Assembly: GCF_028368995.1 (NCBI RefSeq) | Contig: NZ_JAQNDL010000001.1 | Coordinates: 124,001-188,000 of the forward strand | Length of the DNA: 64,000 nucleotides | Source of the DNA: Nannocystis bainbridge | GTDB lineage: Bacteria > Myxococcota_A > Polyangia > Nannocystales > Nannocystaceae | Direction: 5' to 3' | Shown: positions 41,714-50,488 of the stretch, in pieces | Numbering within the stretch: position 1 is the stretch's first letter | Layout of the letters: every line of letters starts with the position of its first letter | Program-made: the position numbers and the translations under genes | The notes under the pieces: generated by a model | Told to the model about the DNA's origin: nothing | Databases searched by the model: none | The model's input: only the letters and a program-made list of their open reading frames with translations

Positions 41714-42769
41714 GTGGCCACCGAGCACCTCCTCACCCGTGGGTATGACACCATCCGCATCGTCCACGACGGTTGCGACCTCGTCACCGGCGAGGGCGAG
41801 GACAGCGTCGTCCAGTCCTTCGACGACGACCTCGAGGCGCGCTCGCACCTCGACTACGTCCTGAAGCGCATGCGTCGCGAGGGCTACGCGGTCAACAGCA
41901 AGCACGTCGTCCTCGACCAAGGCCAGCGCGACGCCGGCGAGGGGCTGTTCGAGTGGGACGCCGAGCATCACCGGCTCCGCTGCGTGTTCACCGACGACCA
42001 CGGCGTGCGCGTCCGTTGCAAGGTCCTGGCCCAGGCCGTCGACGCGCGCAGCGCCGTCAGCCTCCACGTCGTGTGCGACCCGGCCAACCCCGGCGACGAG
42101 CTGACCGACGCGCTGAGCGAGCAGCCGCTCCCGCGGGTGCGCAGCTTCATCTTCGACGCCCCCTTCCAGACGATCACGCGCCAGCGCGACAACAGCCCCG
42201 GGCGGCTCGACCACATCCTGCGCTCCTTGCCCGCGCTCGAGTCGGCCTACGTCGCCGGCGCGCCGGAGCTCGAGTCCTGTCATCACGCCCGCCTCAAGCA
42301 CCTGCATCTGCTCGGCGACCCGCTGCCGGCCGAGGTCCTCGACGGGCTTGCGGGCTGCGAATTCCCGGCCCTCGAGCGGCTCGTGCTGTGCCTCAGCCGC
42401 GACGACGAGCCCGCGCCGGTCGAAGACATCGTGCTCGCCCTGCGCGCCCTGCGAGCCCCCGCGCTTCAGCACGTTTATCTCTCCGGCTCCGACGATCTGG
42501 TGGCGCTGCTCGACGCCCTGGGCGCCGCGCCGCTGCCCCCCTCGTGGACCATCCTCTCGGTCGAGGGCGTCCTGCGCGACGAGGACGACCTGATCGAGGT
42601 CCTGCGCGCCCGCGCCGACGTGTTCGGCCGCCTCGGCCGCCTCGCCCTCCCGCTCGTCGACGACCTCTCCGACGAGGCCGCCACCCGCGCCGCCGAGCTC
42701 GTGCCGCGCGTCCTCGACTGCGACGAGCTGCCCGACCAGGTGCTGCCCAGCGTCTACGAGGAGTGGTGA
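41714..42769 (+). CDS. WGR-like N-terminus plus leucine-rich-like repeats
   Basis: A 351-residue cytoplasmic protein of unknown function. Residues about 10-58 (SFDDDLEARSHLDYVLKRMRREGYAV) have the spacing of a WGR-type domain ending. The rest is leucine-rich and repetitive (LPRVRSFIFDAP, LKHLHLLGDPLP, FPALERLVLCLS, APALQHVYLSGS, FGRLGRLALPLVDDL), reminiscent of the LRR-like half of TIGR02996/STM4015-like proteins that often follow a WGR domain. GTG 41714 is 8 bp after TAGGCT, so it may be near-leaderless. It converges on the epimerase gene; a repeat array fills the gap. Confidence 0.8.
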   Translation: MATEHLLTRGYDTIRIVHDGCDLVTGEGEDSVVQSFDDDLEARSHLDYVLKRMRREGYAVNSKHVVLDQGQRDAGEGLFEWDAEHHRLRCVFTDDHGVRVRCKVLAQAVDARSAVSLHVVCDPANPGDELTDALSEQPLPRVRSFIFDAPFQTITRQRDNSPGRLDHILRSLPALESAYVAGAPELESCHHARLKHLHLLGDPLPAEVLDGLAGCEFPALERLVLCLSRDDEPAPVEDIVLALRALRAPALQHVYLSGSDDLVALLDALGAAPLPPSWTILSVEGVLRDEDDLIEVLRARADVFGRLGRLALPLVDDLSDEAATRAAELVPRVLDCDELPDQVLPSVYEEW

Positions 42770-42780
42770 GCTGTCCGCTC

Positions 42781-42904
42781 GGGCATGTTCAAAAAGACAT
42801 GTCCTGAGCGCCATCTGCGAGCGAGCGGCCGCTCGGACCGCACGCTGTCATCACGCATGTCCTATCGGACATGCCTTGAAGAGCATGTCCTCCGCGCCAG
42901 CTTG
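42781..42904. repeat. Two 14-bp-period CATG arrays between converging genes
   Basis: First array: CATG at 42784 and 42798, CATC at 42812. Second: CATG at 42856, 42870 and 42884, then CAGC at 42898. GCATGTCC and GGACATGC (42855-42862 and 42867-42874) are exact complements around TATC. It fills the 155-bp gap between genes ending at 42769 and 42925. Confidence 0.8.
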
Positions 42905-42924
42905 TTGAGTCGCCCCCGCGGGCC

Positions 42925-43920
42925 TCACCCCTGCGTCGCCAGCCAGGCCGCGGTGCGCCGCAGCCCCTCGTCGAGCTCGACCTCCGCGCGGAACCCCAGC
43001 GACGCAGCGGCAGCCTGCGTCAGCGCGGCCGAGCGCGCGATCTCCCCCGCCCGCGCCGGCGCGAACCTGACGCCCGCGCCTTCCGCCCCGCAGGCGCGCT
43101 GCGCCGCTGCTGCCAGGTCGACGATCGCCAGCTCGCGCCCGGTGCCGATGTTGAGCCCCGCCGGCTCGGGCGGCCCGCCGGACATGTCCCCCGGGACATC
43201 TCCCGTCCTGGAGACGAGATCGGTCTCGACCGCCAGGTGGATCGCCCGGGCCACGTCGCCCACGTAGATCAGGTCGCGCGTCTGACTGCCGTCGCCGAAG
43301 ATCGTCAGCGGCTCGCCGCGGCGGGCCCGGGCCAGGAACGTCGCCACCACCCCCGAGTACGGGCTCGCCGGATCTTGTCGCGGCCCGTACACGTTGAACA
43401 GGCGCAGGCACACCGTCTGCACCCCGTGCAGCGGCCCCAGGCAGCCGAGGTACAGCTCGGCCGCGCGCTTGGCCGCCCCGTACGGCGACAGCGGCGCCGT
43501 CGGCTCGCTCTCCGCCACCGGCACCCGGCGCGGCTCGCCGTAGACCGCCGCCGACGACGCGAACACGAACCGGCGCGCCCCCGCGGCGGCCGCCCACAGC
43601 AGCAGCCGCGTCGTCGCGCGCAGATTGACGTCGAGGTCGTCGATCGGCGCCGCGAGCGAGCGCACCACCGAAGTCTGGGCTGCCAGGTGGACCACCGCCG
43701 CGAACGGCCCGAGCCCGGCCAGCGCGGGCTCCACCGCGCCGCGCACGTCGCCCTCGACCACCGCGACCTGCGGATCGCCTGCCCATTCGGACAGGTTCTC
43801 GCGCCGCCCGGTGCTGAAGTCGTCCAGCACCACCACTCGCCGGCCGGCCGCTCGCAGCGCCGCGACCGTGTGCGAGCCGATGAACCCGGCCCCGCCGGTC
43901 ACGAGCACCGCGTCGTTCAC
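42925..43920 (-). CDS. NAD-dependent nucleotide-sugar epimerase (GalE-like SDR)
   Basis: A 331-residue extended SDR, probably a UDP-glucose 4-epimerase or related enzyme. It has the Rossmann motif VTGGAGFIGSH, DDFSTGRREN, VVHLAAQTSV, the catalytic Ser/Tyr/Lys in FASSAAVYGE and SPYGAAKRAAE, and LRLFNVYGPRQDP. The substrate is not certain. A stretch DLVSRTGDVPGDMSGGPPEP interrupts the usual sequence just before NIGTG; its DNA contains 14-bp repeat units, so it looks like an in-frame insertion in a loop. The deaminase gene lies 9 bp upstream. Confidence 0.9.
   Translation of the reverse strand: MNDAVLVTGGAGFIGSHTVAALRAAGRRVVVLDDFSTGRRENLSEWAGDPQVAVVEGDVRGAVEPALAGLGPFAAVVHLAAQTSVVRSLAAPIDDLDVNLRATTRLLLWAAAAGARRFVFASSAAVYGEPRRVPVAESEPTAPLSPYGAAKRAAELYLGCLGPLHGVQTVCLRLFNVYGPRQDPASPYSGVVATFLARARRGEPLTIFGDGSQTRDLIYVGDVARAIHLAVETDLVSRTGDVPGDMSGGPPEPAGLNIGTGRELAIVDLAAAAQRACGAEGAGVRFAPARAGEIARSAALTQAAAASLGFRAEVELDEGLRRTAAWLATQG
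43180..43203. repeat. 14-bp repeat units inside the epimerase gene
   Basis: CATG at 43183 and CATC at 43197, 14 bp apart; both units carry GGACAT arms around CCCG. It is read in frame on the minus strand within an added loop. Confidence 0.7.
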
Positions 43921-43929
43921 CGGTCCAGC

Positions 43930-44409
43930 CTAGCAGCGCCGCGACGCCAGCGCGAACGGGTTCTCCGGCCACAGCGACGGCTCGCCCTGCACGATCTCGA
44001 GCTGCTGCTCCGCCAGCGGCAGCGCCATTTGGCGGTACAGCGGCGCCGTCGTGAACCCGTACGGCTCGCCGTCCCCGTTGCTGTACGCGAACATCACCCG
44101 GCGCACGCTCGCCAGGTGCAGCGCCGCCAGGCACATCGGGCACGGCTGCCCGCTCGCGTACACCGTGCAGTCGTCGAGCTTCGCGCGCCCGAGCGCCGCG
44201 CCGGCCGAGCGCAGCGCCAGCATCTCCGCGTGGGCCGAGGGGTCGGGTCGCAGGTGCAGCTCGTTCACCCCCTCGGCCACGATCTGCCCCGCGCGCACCA
44301 CCACCGCCCCGTACGGCCGCCCGCCGGCGCACACGTTGGTGCAGGCGAGCTCGAGCGCGCGCGCGAGGAACCGGTCGTCGTCGGTCACCACCTCAGCATG
44401 CACGCACAT
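43930..44409 (-). CDS. CMP/dCMP-type zinc deaminase (guanine deaminase/TadA-like family)
   Basis: A 159-residue single-domain deaminase with HAE (60-62) as zinc and catalytic site and PCPMC (89-93) as second zinc site. The TAG..YASGQPCPMCLAAL arrangement and the C-terminal ANPF-like PENPFALASRRC fit the nucleoside or guanine deaminase subgroup better than tRNA adenosine deaminase. The substrate is not determinable. Start ATG 44409 gives MCVHAEVV; a GTG about 18 bp inside is an equally plausible start. Confidence 0.88.
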   Translation of the reverse strand: MCVHAEVVTDDDRFLARALELACTNVCAGGRPYGAVVVRAGQIVAEGVNELHLRPDPSAHAEMLALRSAGAALGRAKLDDCTVYASGQPCPMCLAALHLASVRRVMFAYSNGDGEPYGFTTAPLYRQMALPLAEQQLEIVQGEPSLWPENPFALASRRC

Positions 44410-44460
44410 CGCCCGTCGGCCACTCGCGCCGGCCTCCGCGCGGCGCCTCGCCGCCGCGGC

Positions 44461-45315
44461 TCACACCGCCAGTTGCACGCGGTGCACCGCCACCTCTTCG
44501 CGCCCGTGGGGCAGCTCGAGCCCCTCGCCGGAGAAGCGGGCGATCGCCACCGTCACGTTGTCGGGGCCGCCCGCCGCGCAGGCCGCCTCGGTCAGCGCCC
44601 GGCAGCAGCGCAGCGGGTCTTCGTAGCGGAGCATCAGCCCCAGGATCTGCTCGTCGGTGACGGGCCCGGTCAGGCCGTCGCTGCACAGCAGCAGCACGTC
44701 GCCGGCGCGCAGTTGGACCACGTCGAACTCGGGGCCCACGCGCGGCTGGACCCCGAGCGCTTGCAGCAGCACGTTGCGGTGCTCGTAGTCGCGGGCCTGG
44801 TCGGGGCGCAGGCGGCCGGCCGCGATCAGCTGACCGACAACGCTGTGATCGGTCGTGAGCTGCGTCAGCGCCCGGCCGCGGCGGATGTACGCCCGCGAGT
44901 CACCGACGTGGCCGATCAGCAATTCTGGCCCGAAGGCCAGGGCCGCGGTCAGCGTCGTGCCCATCCCGTGACGCGCCGGATCCTCGACCGCTGCGGCGCG
45001 GATCTTGTCGTTCACCGCCGTGATCGCCTCGTGCATCACGTCCTGCGCTGCGGCCGTGCTGGCGAACGGCGCCCTCGCCTGGACCACCGCCGCCAGCACG
45101 TCGACCGCGATCGCCGACGCCACGTCGCCGGCCGCCGCCCCGCCCATCCCGTCGCACACCGAGATCAGCGTCCCGTGCGACGTCAGCGGTTGCACGCGCT
45201 GGTGCGGCAGCAGCCCGCGCTCCGCGGTCTTGAGGTTCTGGACCACGAAGTGGTCCTCGTTGCGCTTGCGGACGCAACCCACCTCGGTCCTTGCGAACAC
45301 CTCGAGCTGCGCCAC
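44461..45315 (-). CDS. PP2C-family Ser/Thr protein phosphatase
   Basis: A 284-residue metal-dependent phosphatase. Metal and catalytic motifs are in order: RKRNEDHF, VCDGMGGAAAGDVAS, GMGTTLTAALAFG, IGHVGDSRAYI, LCSDGLTGPV and GGPDNVTVAI. It lies one or two bases from the upstream zinc-ribbon/FHA gene, so the pair probably reverses and reads phosphorylation by kinases encoded elsewhere in the genome. No kinase gene is adjacent. Confidence 0.94.
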   Translation of the reverse strand: MAQLEVFARTEVGCVRKRNEDHFVVQNLKTAERGLLPHQRVQPLTSHGTLISVCDGMGGAAAGDVASAIAVDVLAAVVQARAPFASTAAAQDVMHEAITAVNDKIRAAAVEDPARHGMGTTLTAALAFGPELLIGHVGDSRAYIRRGRALTQLTTDHSVVGQLIAAGRLRPDQARDYEHRNVLLQALGVQPRVGPEFDVVQLRAGDVLLLCSDGLTGPVTDEQILGLMLRYEDPLRCCRALTEAACAAGGPDNVTVAIARFSGEGLELPHGREEVAVHRVQLAV

Positions 45316-45316
45316 C

Positions 45317-46645
45317 TCAGTGCATCCTCACCCGGAAGATCTGGTCCCCGACCCGGAACATATCGCCAGGTTGAAGGATGACATCCCCGCGGATCCGGAG
45401 ATAGGTCCCGTTGGCCGAGCGGAGGTCGGTCAGCAGCACCGTCATCGCGTCTCCGCGCAGCTCCATCGCCAGCTGCGCGTGTTGCCAGCTGACGAAGGGG
45501 TCGGTGGGGAAGATGATGTCGCCGAGCTCGCGTCCGAACACGATCTGCGGCGCGCGCAGGCAGTGGACCTCGGCTTCGGCCCCGCCGACCCCGATCAGCG
45601 TCAGCCGGCCCCACGCCGGCTGCATCGGCGTGCCGAACAGGCGCGTCGACGCGTCGTCGAGCTCTTGCTCGCGGGCGCCCGGGGGCAGGTTCTCGAGCCG
45701 CAGTAAATGATGACCGACCAGGAAGAGATCGCCCGGAAACACCGGTTCCGGCCGCGAGATCCGGACATAGACCCCGTTGCGCGATCCCAGATCGCCCAGG
45801 CGCACGCCCCCGCCGGCCGCCGGCTCGAGGCGGGCGTGGGCCGGGCTCAGGAACTCGTCGCTCGGGAACATCAGGTCGCCCTGCTTGCGGCCGATCGTCA
45901 GCGCCCCGCGCAGCGCCACCGACTCGCCCTCCGAGCCGTCGCGCTTCACCAGCACGATCCGCAGCGGCGCCGCCCCCGACGAGCGGCGCGAAGACTCGAC
46001 CGCCAGCCTCGCCATCGGCGCCGACCACGACGGCCCGTCTGGCGAGCCGCTCACCGCCACCGACGCCTGCTCGGCCGCCGGCGTCGCCTGACCCATGCGC
46101 GCCGTGTCGCCCGGGCCTGGGGTGTCGCGGGGCACCGGCGCCCCGTCCTCGCTGCTCCCCCGCGGGATCACGCGGGCCTGGCCCCACGAGCCGCCGTCAG
46201 CCGCCTCGACGCGGCCGGCCGGCGTGCTGCTCTCGGCCGCGACCTCGGCCGGGCTGGCGTTCGGGACAGGTGCGTCCGGTTGCGGCGCCGGGCTCGCCGG
46301 GACGATCCCTGCCTCCGCCTCCGCGGCCGGTTCGACCGCGGAAGAACGCGGCCCCGGATCGGGTATCGCAGGTCGTGCCGGCTCCACCTCGCCCGTCCCG
46401 TCGAGCAAGCGCCGCGGGATCAGCTTCATGCTCTGGGTGGTGGGACGCGGCCGGCGAGAGTGCACGCGGAGGCCGCAGATCTGGCAGAACTCGAAGCCAG
46501 CGCCGAGCGGCTGCCCGCAGCGCGCGCACTTCGGGAGTGCGCTCACTGGCGCCGGCGGCGTCAGGCGATAACCGCAGATCTCGCACGCGACGGCCTCTGG
46601 GGCGTGTTCGGTGCCACAGGCGGGACAGGGGATCCACTCCGTCAT
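45317..46645 (-). CDS. Zinc-ribbon protein with two FHA domains
   Basis: A 442-residue cytoplasmic protein. Two zinc ribbons start it (CPAC..CEIC and CARC..CQIC, to about 57), then a P/A/E-rich linker to about 215. Two FHA domains follow (about 225-320, with LTIGRKQGDLMF and LSPAHARLEP and GSRNGVYV; and about 345-442, with VFGRELGDIIFP, FVSWQHAQL and RSANGTYL). Two phosphothreonine readers in tandem suggest a scaffold for Ser/Thr kinase signalling. It sits immediately upstream of the PP2C gene. Confidence 0.9.
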   Translation of the reverse strand: MTEWIPCPACGTEHAPEAVACEICGYRLTPPAPVSALPKCARCGQPLGAGFEFCQICGLRVHSRRPRPTTQSMKLIPRRLLDGTGEVEPARPAIPDPGPRSSAVEPAAEAEAGIVPASPAPQPDAPVPNASPAEVAAESSTPAGRVEAADGGSWGQARVIPRGSSEDGAPVPRDTPGPGDTARMGQATPAAEQASVAVSGSPDGPSWSAPMARLAVESSRRSSGAAPLRIVLVKRDGSEGESVALRGALTIGRKQGDLMFPSDEFLSPAHARLEPAAGGGVRLGDLGSRNGVYVRISRPEPVFPGDLFLVGHHLLRLENLPPGAREQELDDASTRLFGTPMQPAWGRLTLIGVGGAEAEVHCLRAPQIVFGRELGDIIFPTDPFVSWQHAQLAMELRGDAMTVLLTDLRSANGTYLRIRGDVILQPGDMFRVGDQIFRVRMH

Positions 46646-46893
46646 CGGCGTCGTGCCTGGAGAAGGCTTGCCAGGGTCGCTCGCGTGGGATAGACCCGCG
46701 CTCGCCCGCTATTCGCCCCGCCAGGGTACCCGTCCGGCTCGGACCGCGTCAATTGAGCGTCGCCATTGCACAGTCAGGCTCGTCGCCGTCGCCCGCCGGG
46801 CCCGAGCAGTCGTCAACGCCCGCAGGTCGGCCCCTGCAGCCCTCGCCGCGCGCCTCGTGCTCGCGAGTCGGCCGCGGCCGGGACCCCGGACCC

Positions 46894-48285
46894 GTGGTTT
46901 CACGGCCTCGCGGCCCCGGATCGCCTCCCGCCCGCGGATCACGCCTCGCGCGTGCCGTCCTGGCCGTCGCCCTCGCGCTGACCGCCCCGCTGCTGGCGGC
47001 CTGCGCCCCGATCGTGCGCCCGGCCAACTTCGCCGGCGCGCGCGACGTCGTCACCGACGCCTCGCTGCTCGGCCCGTTCGACGGCCAGGTCGTCGACGCC
47101 GCCACCAGCGAGCCGATCGCCGAGGCCACCGTGGTCGCCGTGTGGGCCTACGACCGCGGCGACGGCTTCATCGGCCCGTGGGGCTCGGAAACGACCAGCG
47201 TCACCACCGACGCCGCGGGCCGCTACCGGATCCCGCCGGCCAAGCTGACGGTGCGGGCCTCGACCGCGCGGCTCGTCGACGCCTACCTCATCGTCTACAA
47301 GCGGGGCTACGCCGGCTACCGCTCCGACACCGTGGCGATCGGCGGCCCGCGCTCCGACTTCACCGTGCGTCACAACCGGGTCGAGCTGCGCAAGTGGCAG
47401 AACAGCGACTCGCACGCCGAGCACCTGCTGTTCCTCGCCCCGCCGCGGCCGCTGCACAAGGCCGTGCGCTGGGAGGCCGAGATCGCCAACCTCGACCTGT
47501 TCCGCGCCCTCGGCGGCGCCGGGGGACCGGCCGTCGTGATCGAGGAGGACGAGCCGGGCCAGGCGACCGCGCCGGTGGTCGCCGAGGTGCTCGACGCCAG
47601 CGGCCTGCTCACCCCCGACGAGGTCCGCCAGCGCACCGGCTACACCGAGGCCTTCGAGGTCAAGGACCTCGCCGATCTCAAGCGGACGGGCTTCTACCAC
47701 GGCGTCCACCTGCAGGCGACCGACAGCGACGAGCGCCACGACCTCGCGCTGCGGGTGTGGAGCGCCCCGCCCGGCGGCATGGATCCGGTCGCGGCGACCA
47801 TCCAGGAGACCTTCGGCAAGGTCAAGCCGGCCGGCGACATCACCCCGGAGACGTGGAGCACCACCGCCGACGGCGTGCACGCGATCGGCTTCGTCGACCG
47901 CCAGCAGAAGATCGGCGTGCTGCTGACCTGCGGCGACCAGCAGTGCCACGACCTCGACACCGCGCTGATCCTCGCCAAGCACGTCTACCGCAACCTCGAT
48001 CGCCTCAAGGCGGTCGCCGATCCCAACGCCGGCGCGGCACCGGCCGCTCCCGCCGCCCCGGACCAGCCCAGCGTCCCCAGCGGCGCCGTCCCCGGAAGGC
48101 CCGCCGCCCCGACCGGCGCTGGCGCCAGCAACCCCGCCGGCGTCGCCAGTCCCAAGGGACAGGGCAATTCGACCATGTCCCCCGAGTCAGGTCCCACCAC
48201 CGGCGGCACCGGCTCGAAGGGCCCGGGCGCCACGACCACCTCCCCCGCGCCAGGCCAGCCGGCCGGGAAGGGCAAGCGCCCATGA
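46894..48285 (+). CDS. Lipoprotein with carboxypeptidase-regulatory-like domain
   Basis: A 463-residue exported protein. GTG 46894 gives a signal peptide with lipobox LLAAC. Residues about 50-110 (FDGQVVDAATSEPIAEATVVAVW.....TTDAAGRYRIPP) form a carboxypeptidase-regulatory-like beta domain. The rest (EVLDASGLLTPDEV; YHGVHLQATDSDERHDLALRVW) I do not recognise. The C-terminal tail is P/G/S/T-rich and contains translated 14-bp repeats (SPKGQ; STMSPESGP). The start codon is uncertain; the frame is open much further upstream. It overlaps the next gene by 4 bp (ATGA), so the two proteins probably act together. Confidence 0.75.
   Translation: MVSRPRGPGSPPARGSRLARAVLAVALALTAPLLAACAPIVRPANFAGARDVVTDASLLGPFDGQVVDAATSEPIAEATVVAVWAYDRGDGFIGPWGSETTSVTTDAAGRYRIPPAKLTVRASTARLVDAYLIVYKRGYAGYRSDTVAIGGPRSDFTVRHNRVELRKWQNSDSHAEHLLFLAPPRPLHKAVRWEAEIANLDLFRALGGAGGPAVVIEEDEPGQATAPVVAEVLDASGLLTPDEVRQRTGYTEAFEVKDLADLKRTGFYHGVHLQATDSDERHDLALRVWSAPPGGMDPVAATIQETFGKVKPAGDITPETWSTTADGVHAIGFVDRQQKIGVLLTCGDQQCHDLDTALILAKHVYRNLDRLKAVADPNAGAAPAAPAAPDQPSVPSGAVPGRPAAPTGAGASNPAGVASPKGQGNSTMSPESGPTTGGTGSKGPGATTTSPAPGQPAGKGKRP
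48157..48194. repeat. Three-unit 14-bp repeat at the lipoprotein C-terminus
   Basis: Cores lie at 48160 (CAGG), 48174 (CATG) and 48188 (CAGG). Translated as part of the Pro/Ser/Thr-rich tail. Confidence 0.75.
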
Positions 48286-50462
48286 CCGCCGAACGCTCCT
48301 CCTGGCTGCACCGCCTGTCCCTGAGGACAGGGCGCAAAGACCCTGGCCCCGAGGCCAGCCCGGTCGCCGCCGACCTGTCCCCCGGGACAGCCCGCTCCGG
48401 CCTGCGCGGCTGGCTGCGCCGCTCGACCCTCGCCGCCGCCCTCGCCGTCTTCGCCGTGCCCGCCCCCGCGGCCGCCTGGGACGCCCGCGCGACCCACCTC
48501 GGCATGGTCGACCGCGCGCTCGTCGAGAGCGCCCTGCACCTGCGATGGATGGCCGCCAGCGAGCTCCAGCGCGGCCTCTTCACTCCGCTGCGCGTCGACC
48601 CGCGGCGCCTCACGGCATCCGAGCGGCGCATGCTGACGGCGGCCCTGCAGCACGGCGGCCTCGAGGCGCTCGGCGGCCCGGGCGCCTGCCCCGGCCTCGG
48701 CGCCCCGATCGAGACCCAGCGCTACTGCGTCCAGGGCGACCTGTGGGAGCTGCCCGCGCTGCAGTGGTTGCAGGTCGGCGTGCTCGCCGAGCTCGTGCCC
48801 TCGGCCCGCGCCGTCCACCACTTCGTCGACCGCGACGACCCGCTGCGCCGCGACTTCAGCGACCCGCAGGCCCGGCCCGGCCTGCTGCGCCTGCGCCAGG
48901 TCCGGCACAACGGCGGCTCGACCGCGGCCCTGGCCACACAAACAGGTTTCTCGGGACAGGGCCCTTCGGTCATCTCGTTTTTGCGCGACGAGACCGACCC
49001 GCTGGCCCCGCCGCAGATGTGGCGCCACCTCGAGCTGTCCTCGACCCTGCCCGACGCGCAGGCGCGGGCCCACCACCTCGCGCTGGCGCTGGTCGGCCTC
49101 GGCGCCCTGCTCCACGTCGTCCAGGACCTCGCCGTGCCGGCCCACGCCCGCGGCGACGTCAGCGGCTTCTTCAGCCCGCTGTCGCCCAACCCCGGCGATC
49201 GCGGCCTGCCGTTCGCCGAGCTGGCCCGCCTCGCCTTCGGCCGCAGCGCCCTGCCCGGCCGCCCGACCGCCGACGCCGTCGCCCAGGCGCGCGGGATCCC
49301 GCTGGCCGCCTCGCTCGCCGAGCACCTGTTCGGCGGCGCCGCGGCGAGCAAGGAGCCTGGCGCATTGGTCATGCCCGAAGGGACAGGTTACGAGGGCCTG
49401 GCGACCTTCACCGCCCGCCGCTTCCTGTCCGAGGCCACCGTCCCGGCCGCGCGCTTCCTCGCCGACGACCTCACGCCCGAGGCCGCCGCCGCCGAGCTGC
49501 TGCAGGGCAGCCGCCTCGACCCCGCCGAGCTCGAGGGCGCCCGCCTGCACCCGTGGCCGGCGACGCGCGGCTACATCCAGAGCGGCACCGGCCGCCCGCT
49601 GGCCGCCTTCGACACCGACGACGACGGCCGCGTCCGCCCCTACGTCGACGAGGCCGTCTACCGCGAGCAGTTCGTCCACCTGGCCCCGCGCGCGATCGAG
49701 GTGACCCGCTCGCTGCTCGACTGGATCTGGCCGACCTGGCCCGAGCTCCGGTTCGATGCGACCGCCGGCAACCTCGACTTCGTGGTCCCGCCCGGCCTCG
49801 TCGACGCGGTGGTTCTGGTCCTCCGCCAGGACGCCGCCGGCGCGCGCACGATCGTCCGCAAGGTCGCGCTGCGGCCCGGCGAACGCAACCGCGTCACCGG
49901 CATCCCCACCGGCCTCGGCGAGGGCGAGCGCGCCGTCGTGGTCCTGCGCGCCCGCCGAACCGGCGGCGAGCCGCTCCTGCTCGAGCACGTGCTCGGCGGC
50001 GAGAGCAAGGTGTTCCCGGCCGTACCCGGACCCTACGTGCCGCCGCCGCCGGAAGAGGCCGCCCTGCCCGAAGAGTTCGAGGCCCCGCCCGAGCCGCCCG
50101 CAGCGCCCGAGCCGGAGCCCGAACCCGAGCCCGAGCTCGCGCCGCCGACAGGTCCCAAGGGACAGCCGGCCAAGGCGCCCGCCAAGACCAAGAATCAACC
50201 CGTGGAGCCGACCCCGAGCGGCGCGGGCCAGCCCTCCGGCAAGGCCACGAACCCGCCCGGAAAGCCGCAGGACCCGCCCGCCGCCAAAGGCACCACCAGT
50301 CCCAAGGGACAGCCCGCCGCCAAGACCGAGGCCACCAGTCCCCAGGGACAGCCCGCCGCCAAGCCCGAGGCTACCAGTCCCAAAGGACAGCCCGCTGCCA
50401 AGCCCCCCGCCGACGCCCAGCCGCCGGCAGGCGCTCCGCCGAGCGGCAAGTCCAAGGGCTGA
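48282..50462 (+). CDS. Phospholipase C/P1-nuclease-like exported protein with low-complexity tail
   Basis: A 726-residue protein. A repeat-rich N-terminus (about 40 residues) precedes a signal-like hydrophobic stretch (STLAAALAVFAVPAPAAA), after which AAWDARATHLGMVDRAL would leave a mature N-terminal Trp, the first zinc ligand in zinc-dependent phospholipase C and P1 nucleases. VHHFVDRDDPLRRDF and LHVVQDLAVPAHARGDVSG match the family's HFYDPD and H..QD..VPAH zinc motifs. A beta domain follows (about 490-580), then a P/E/K-rich tail with four PKGQ/PQGQ repeats. At least five 14-bp arrays are translated within it. Lipase or nuclease activity is inferred only. Confidence 0.72.
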   Translation: MTAERSSWLHRLSLRTGRKDPGPEASPVAADLSPGTARSGLRGWLRRSTLAAALAVFAVPAPAAAWDARATHLGMVDRALVESALHLRWMAASELQRGLFTPLRVDPRRLTASERRMLTAALQHGGLEALGGPGACPGLGAPIETQRYCVQGDLWELPALQWLQVGVLAELVPSARAVHHFVDRDDPLRRDFSDPQARPGLLRLRQVRHNGGSTAALATQTGFSGQGPSVISFLRDETDPLAPPQMWRHLELSSTLPDAQARAHHLALALVGLGALLHVVQDLAVPAHARGDVSGFFSPLSPNPGDRGLPFAELARLAFGRSALPGRPTADAVAQARGIPLAASLAEHLFGGAAASKEPGALVMPEGTGYEGLATFTARRFLSEATVPAARFLADDLTPEAAAAELLQGSRLDPAELEGARLHPWPATRGYIQSGTGRPLAAFDTDDDGRVRPYVDEAVYREQFVHLAPRAIEVTRSLLDWIWPTWPELRFDATAGNLDFVVPPGLVDAVVLVLRQDAAGARTIVRKVALRPGERNRVTGIPTGLGEGERAVVVLRARRTGGEPLLLEHVLGGESKVFPAVPGPYVPPPPEEAALPEEFEAPPEPPAAPEPEPEPEPELAPPTGPKGQPAKAPAKTKNQPVEPTPSGAGQPSGKATNPPGKPQDPPAAKGTTSPKGQPAAKTEATSPQGQPAAKPEATSPKGQPAAKPPADAQPPAGAPPSGKSKG
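48311..48394. repeat. 14-bp repeat arrays at the start of the PLC-like gene
   Basis: Cores at 48314 (CCTG), 48328 (CAGG), 48342 (CCTG) and 48356 (CAGC), then 48374 (CCTG) and 48388 (CAGC). The arrays encode the polar N-terminus ahead of the signal-like segment. Confidence 0.75.
48926..48977. repeat. Four-unit 14-bp repeat inside the PLC-like gene
   Basis: Cores lie at 48929 (CCTG), 48943 (CAGG), 48957 (CAGG) and 48971 (CATC). Translated as ALATQTGFSGQGPSVI, between two zinc-site motifs. Confidence 0.75.
49353..49390. repeat. Three-unit 14-bp repeat inside the PLC-like gene
   Basis: Cores lie at 49356 (CCTG), 49370 (CATG) and 49384 (CAGG). Translated as EPGALVMPEGTGYEG. Confidence 0.7.
50146..50385. 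repeat. 14-bp units and SPKGQ-coding repeats in the PLC-like tail
   Basis: CAGG at 50149 and CAGC at 50163 are 14 bp apart and encode GPKGQ. Downstream, three copies of AGTCCCAAGGGACAG type (near 50298, 50334 and 50370) encode SPKGQ or SPQGQ separated by PAAK spacers. They look like units amplified at the protein level. Confidence 0.65.
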
Positions 50463-50488
50463 GCGCCCGCTCGCCCGCGGGCCCGCGA

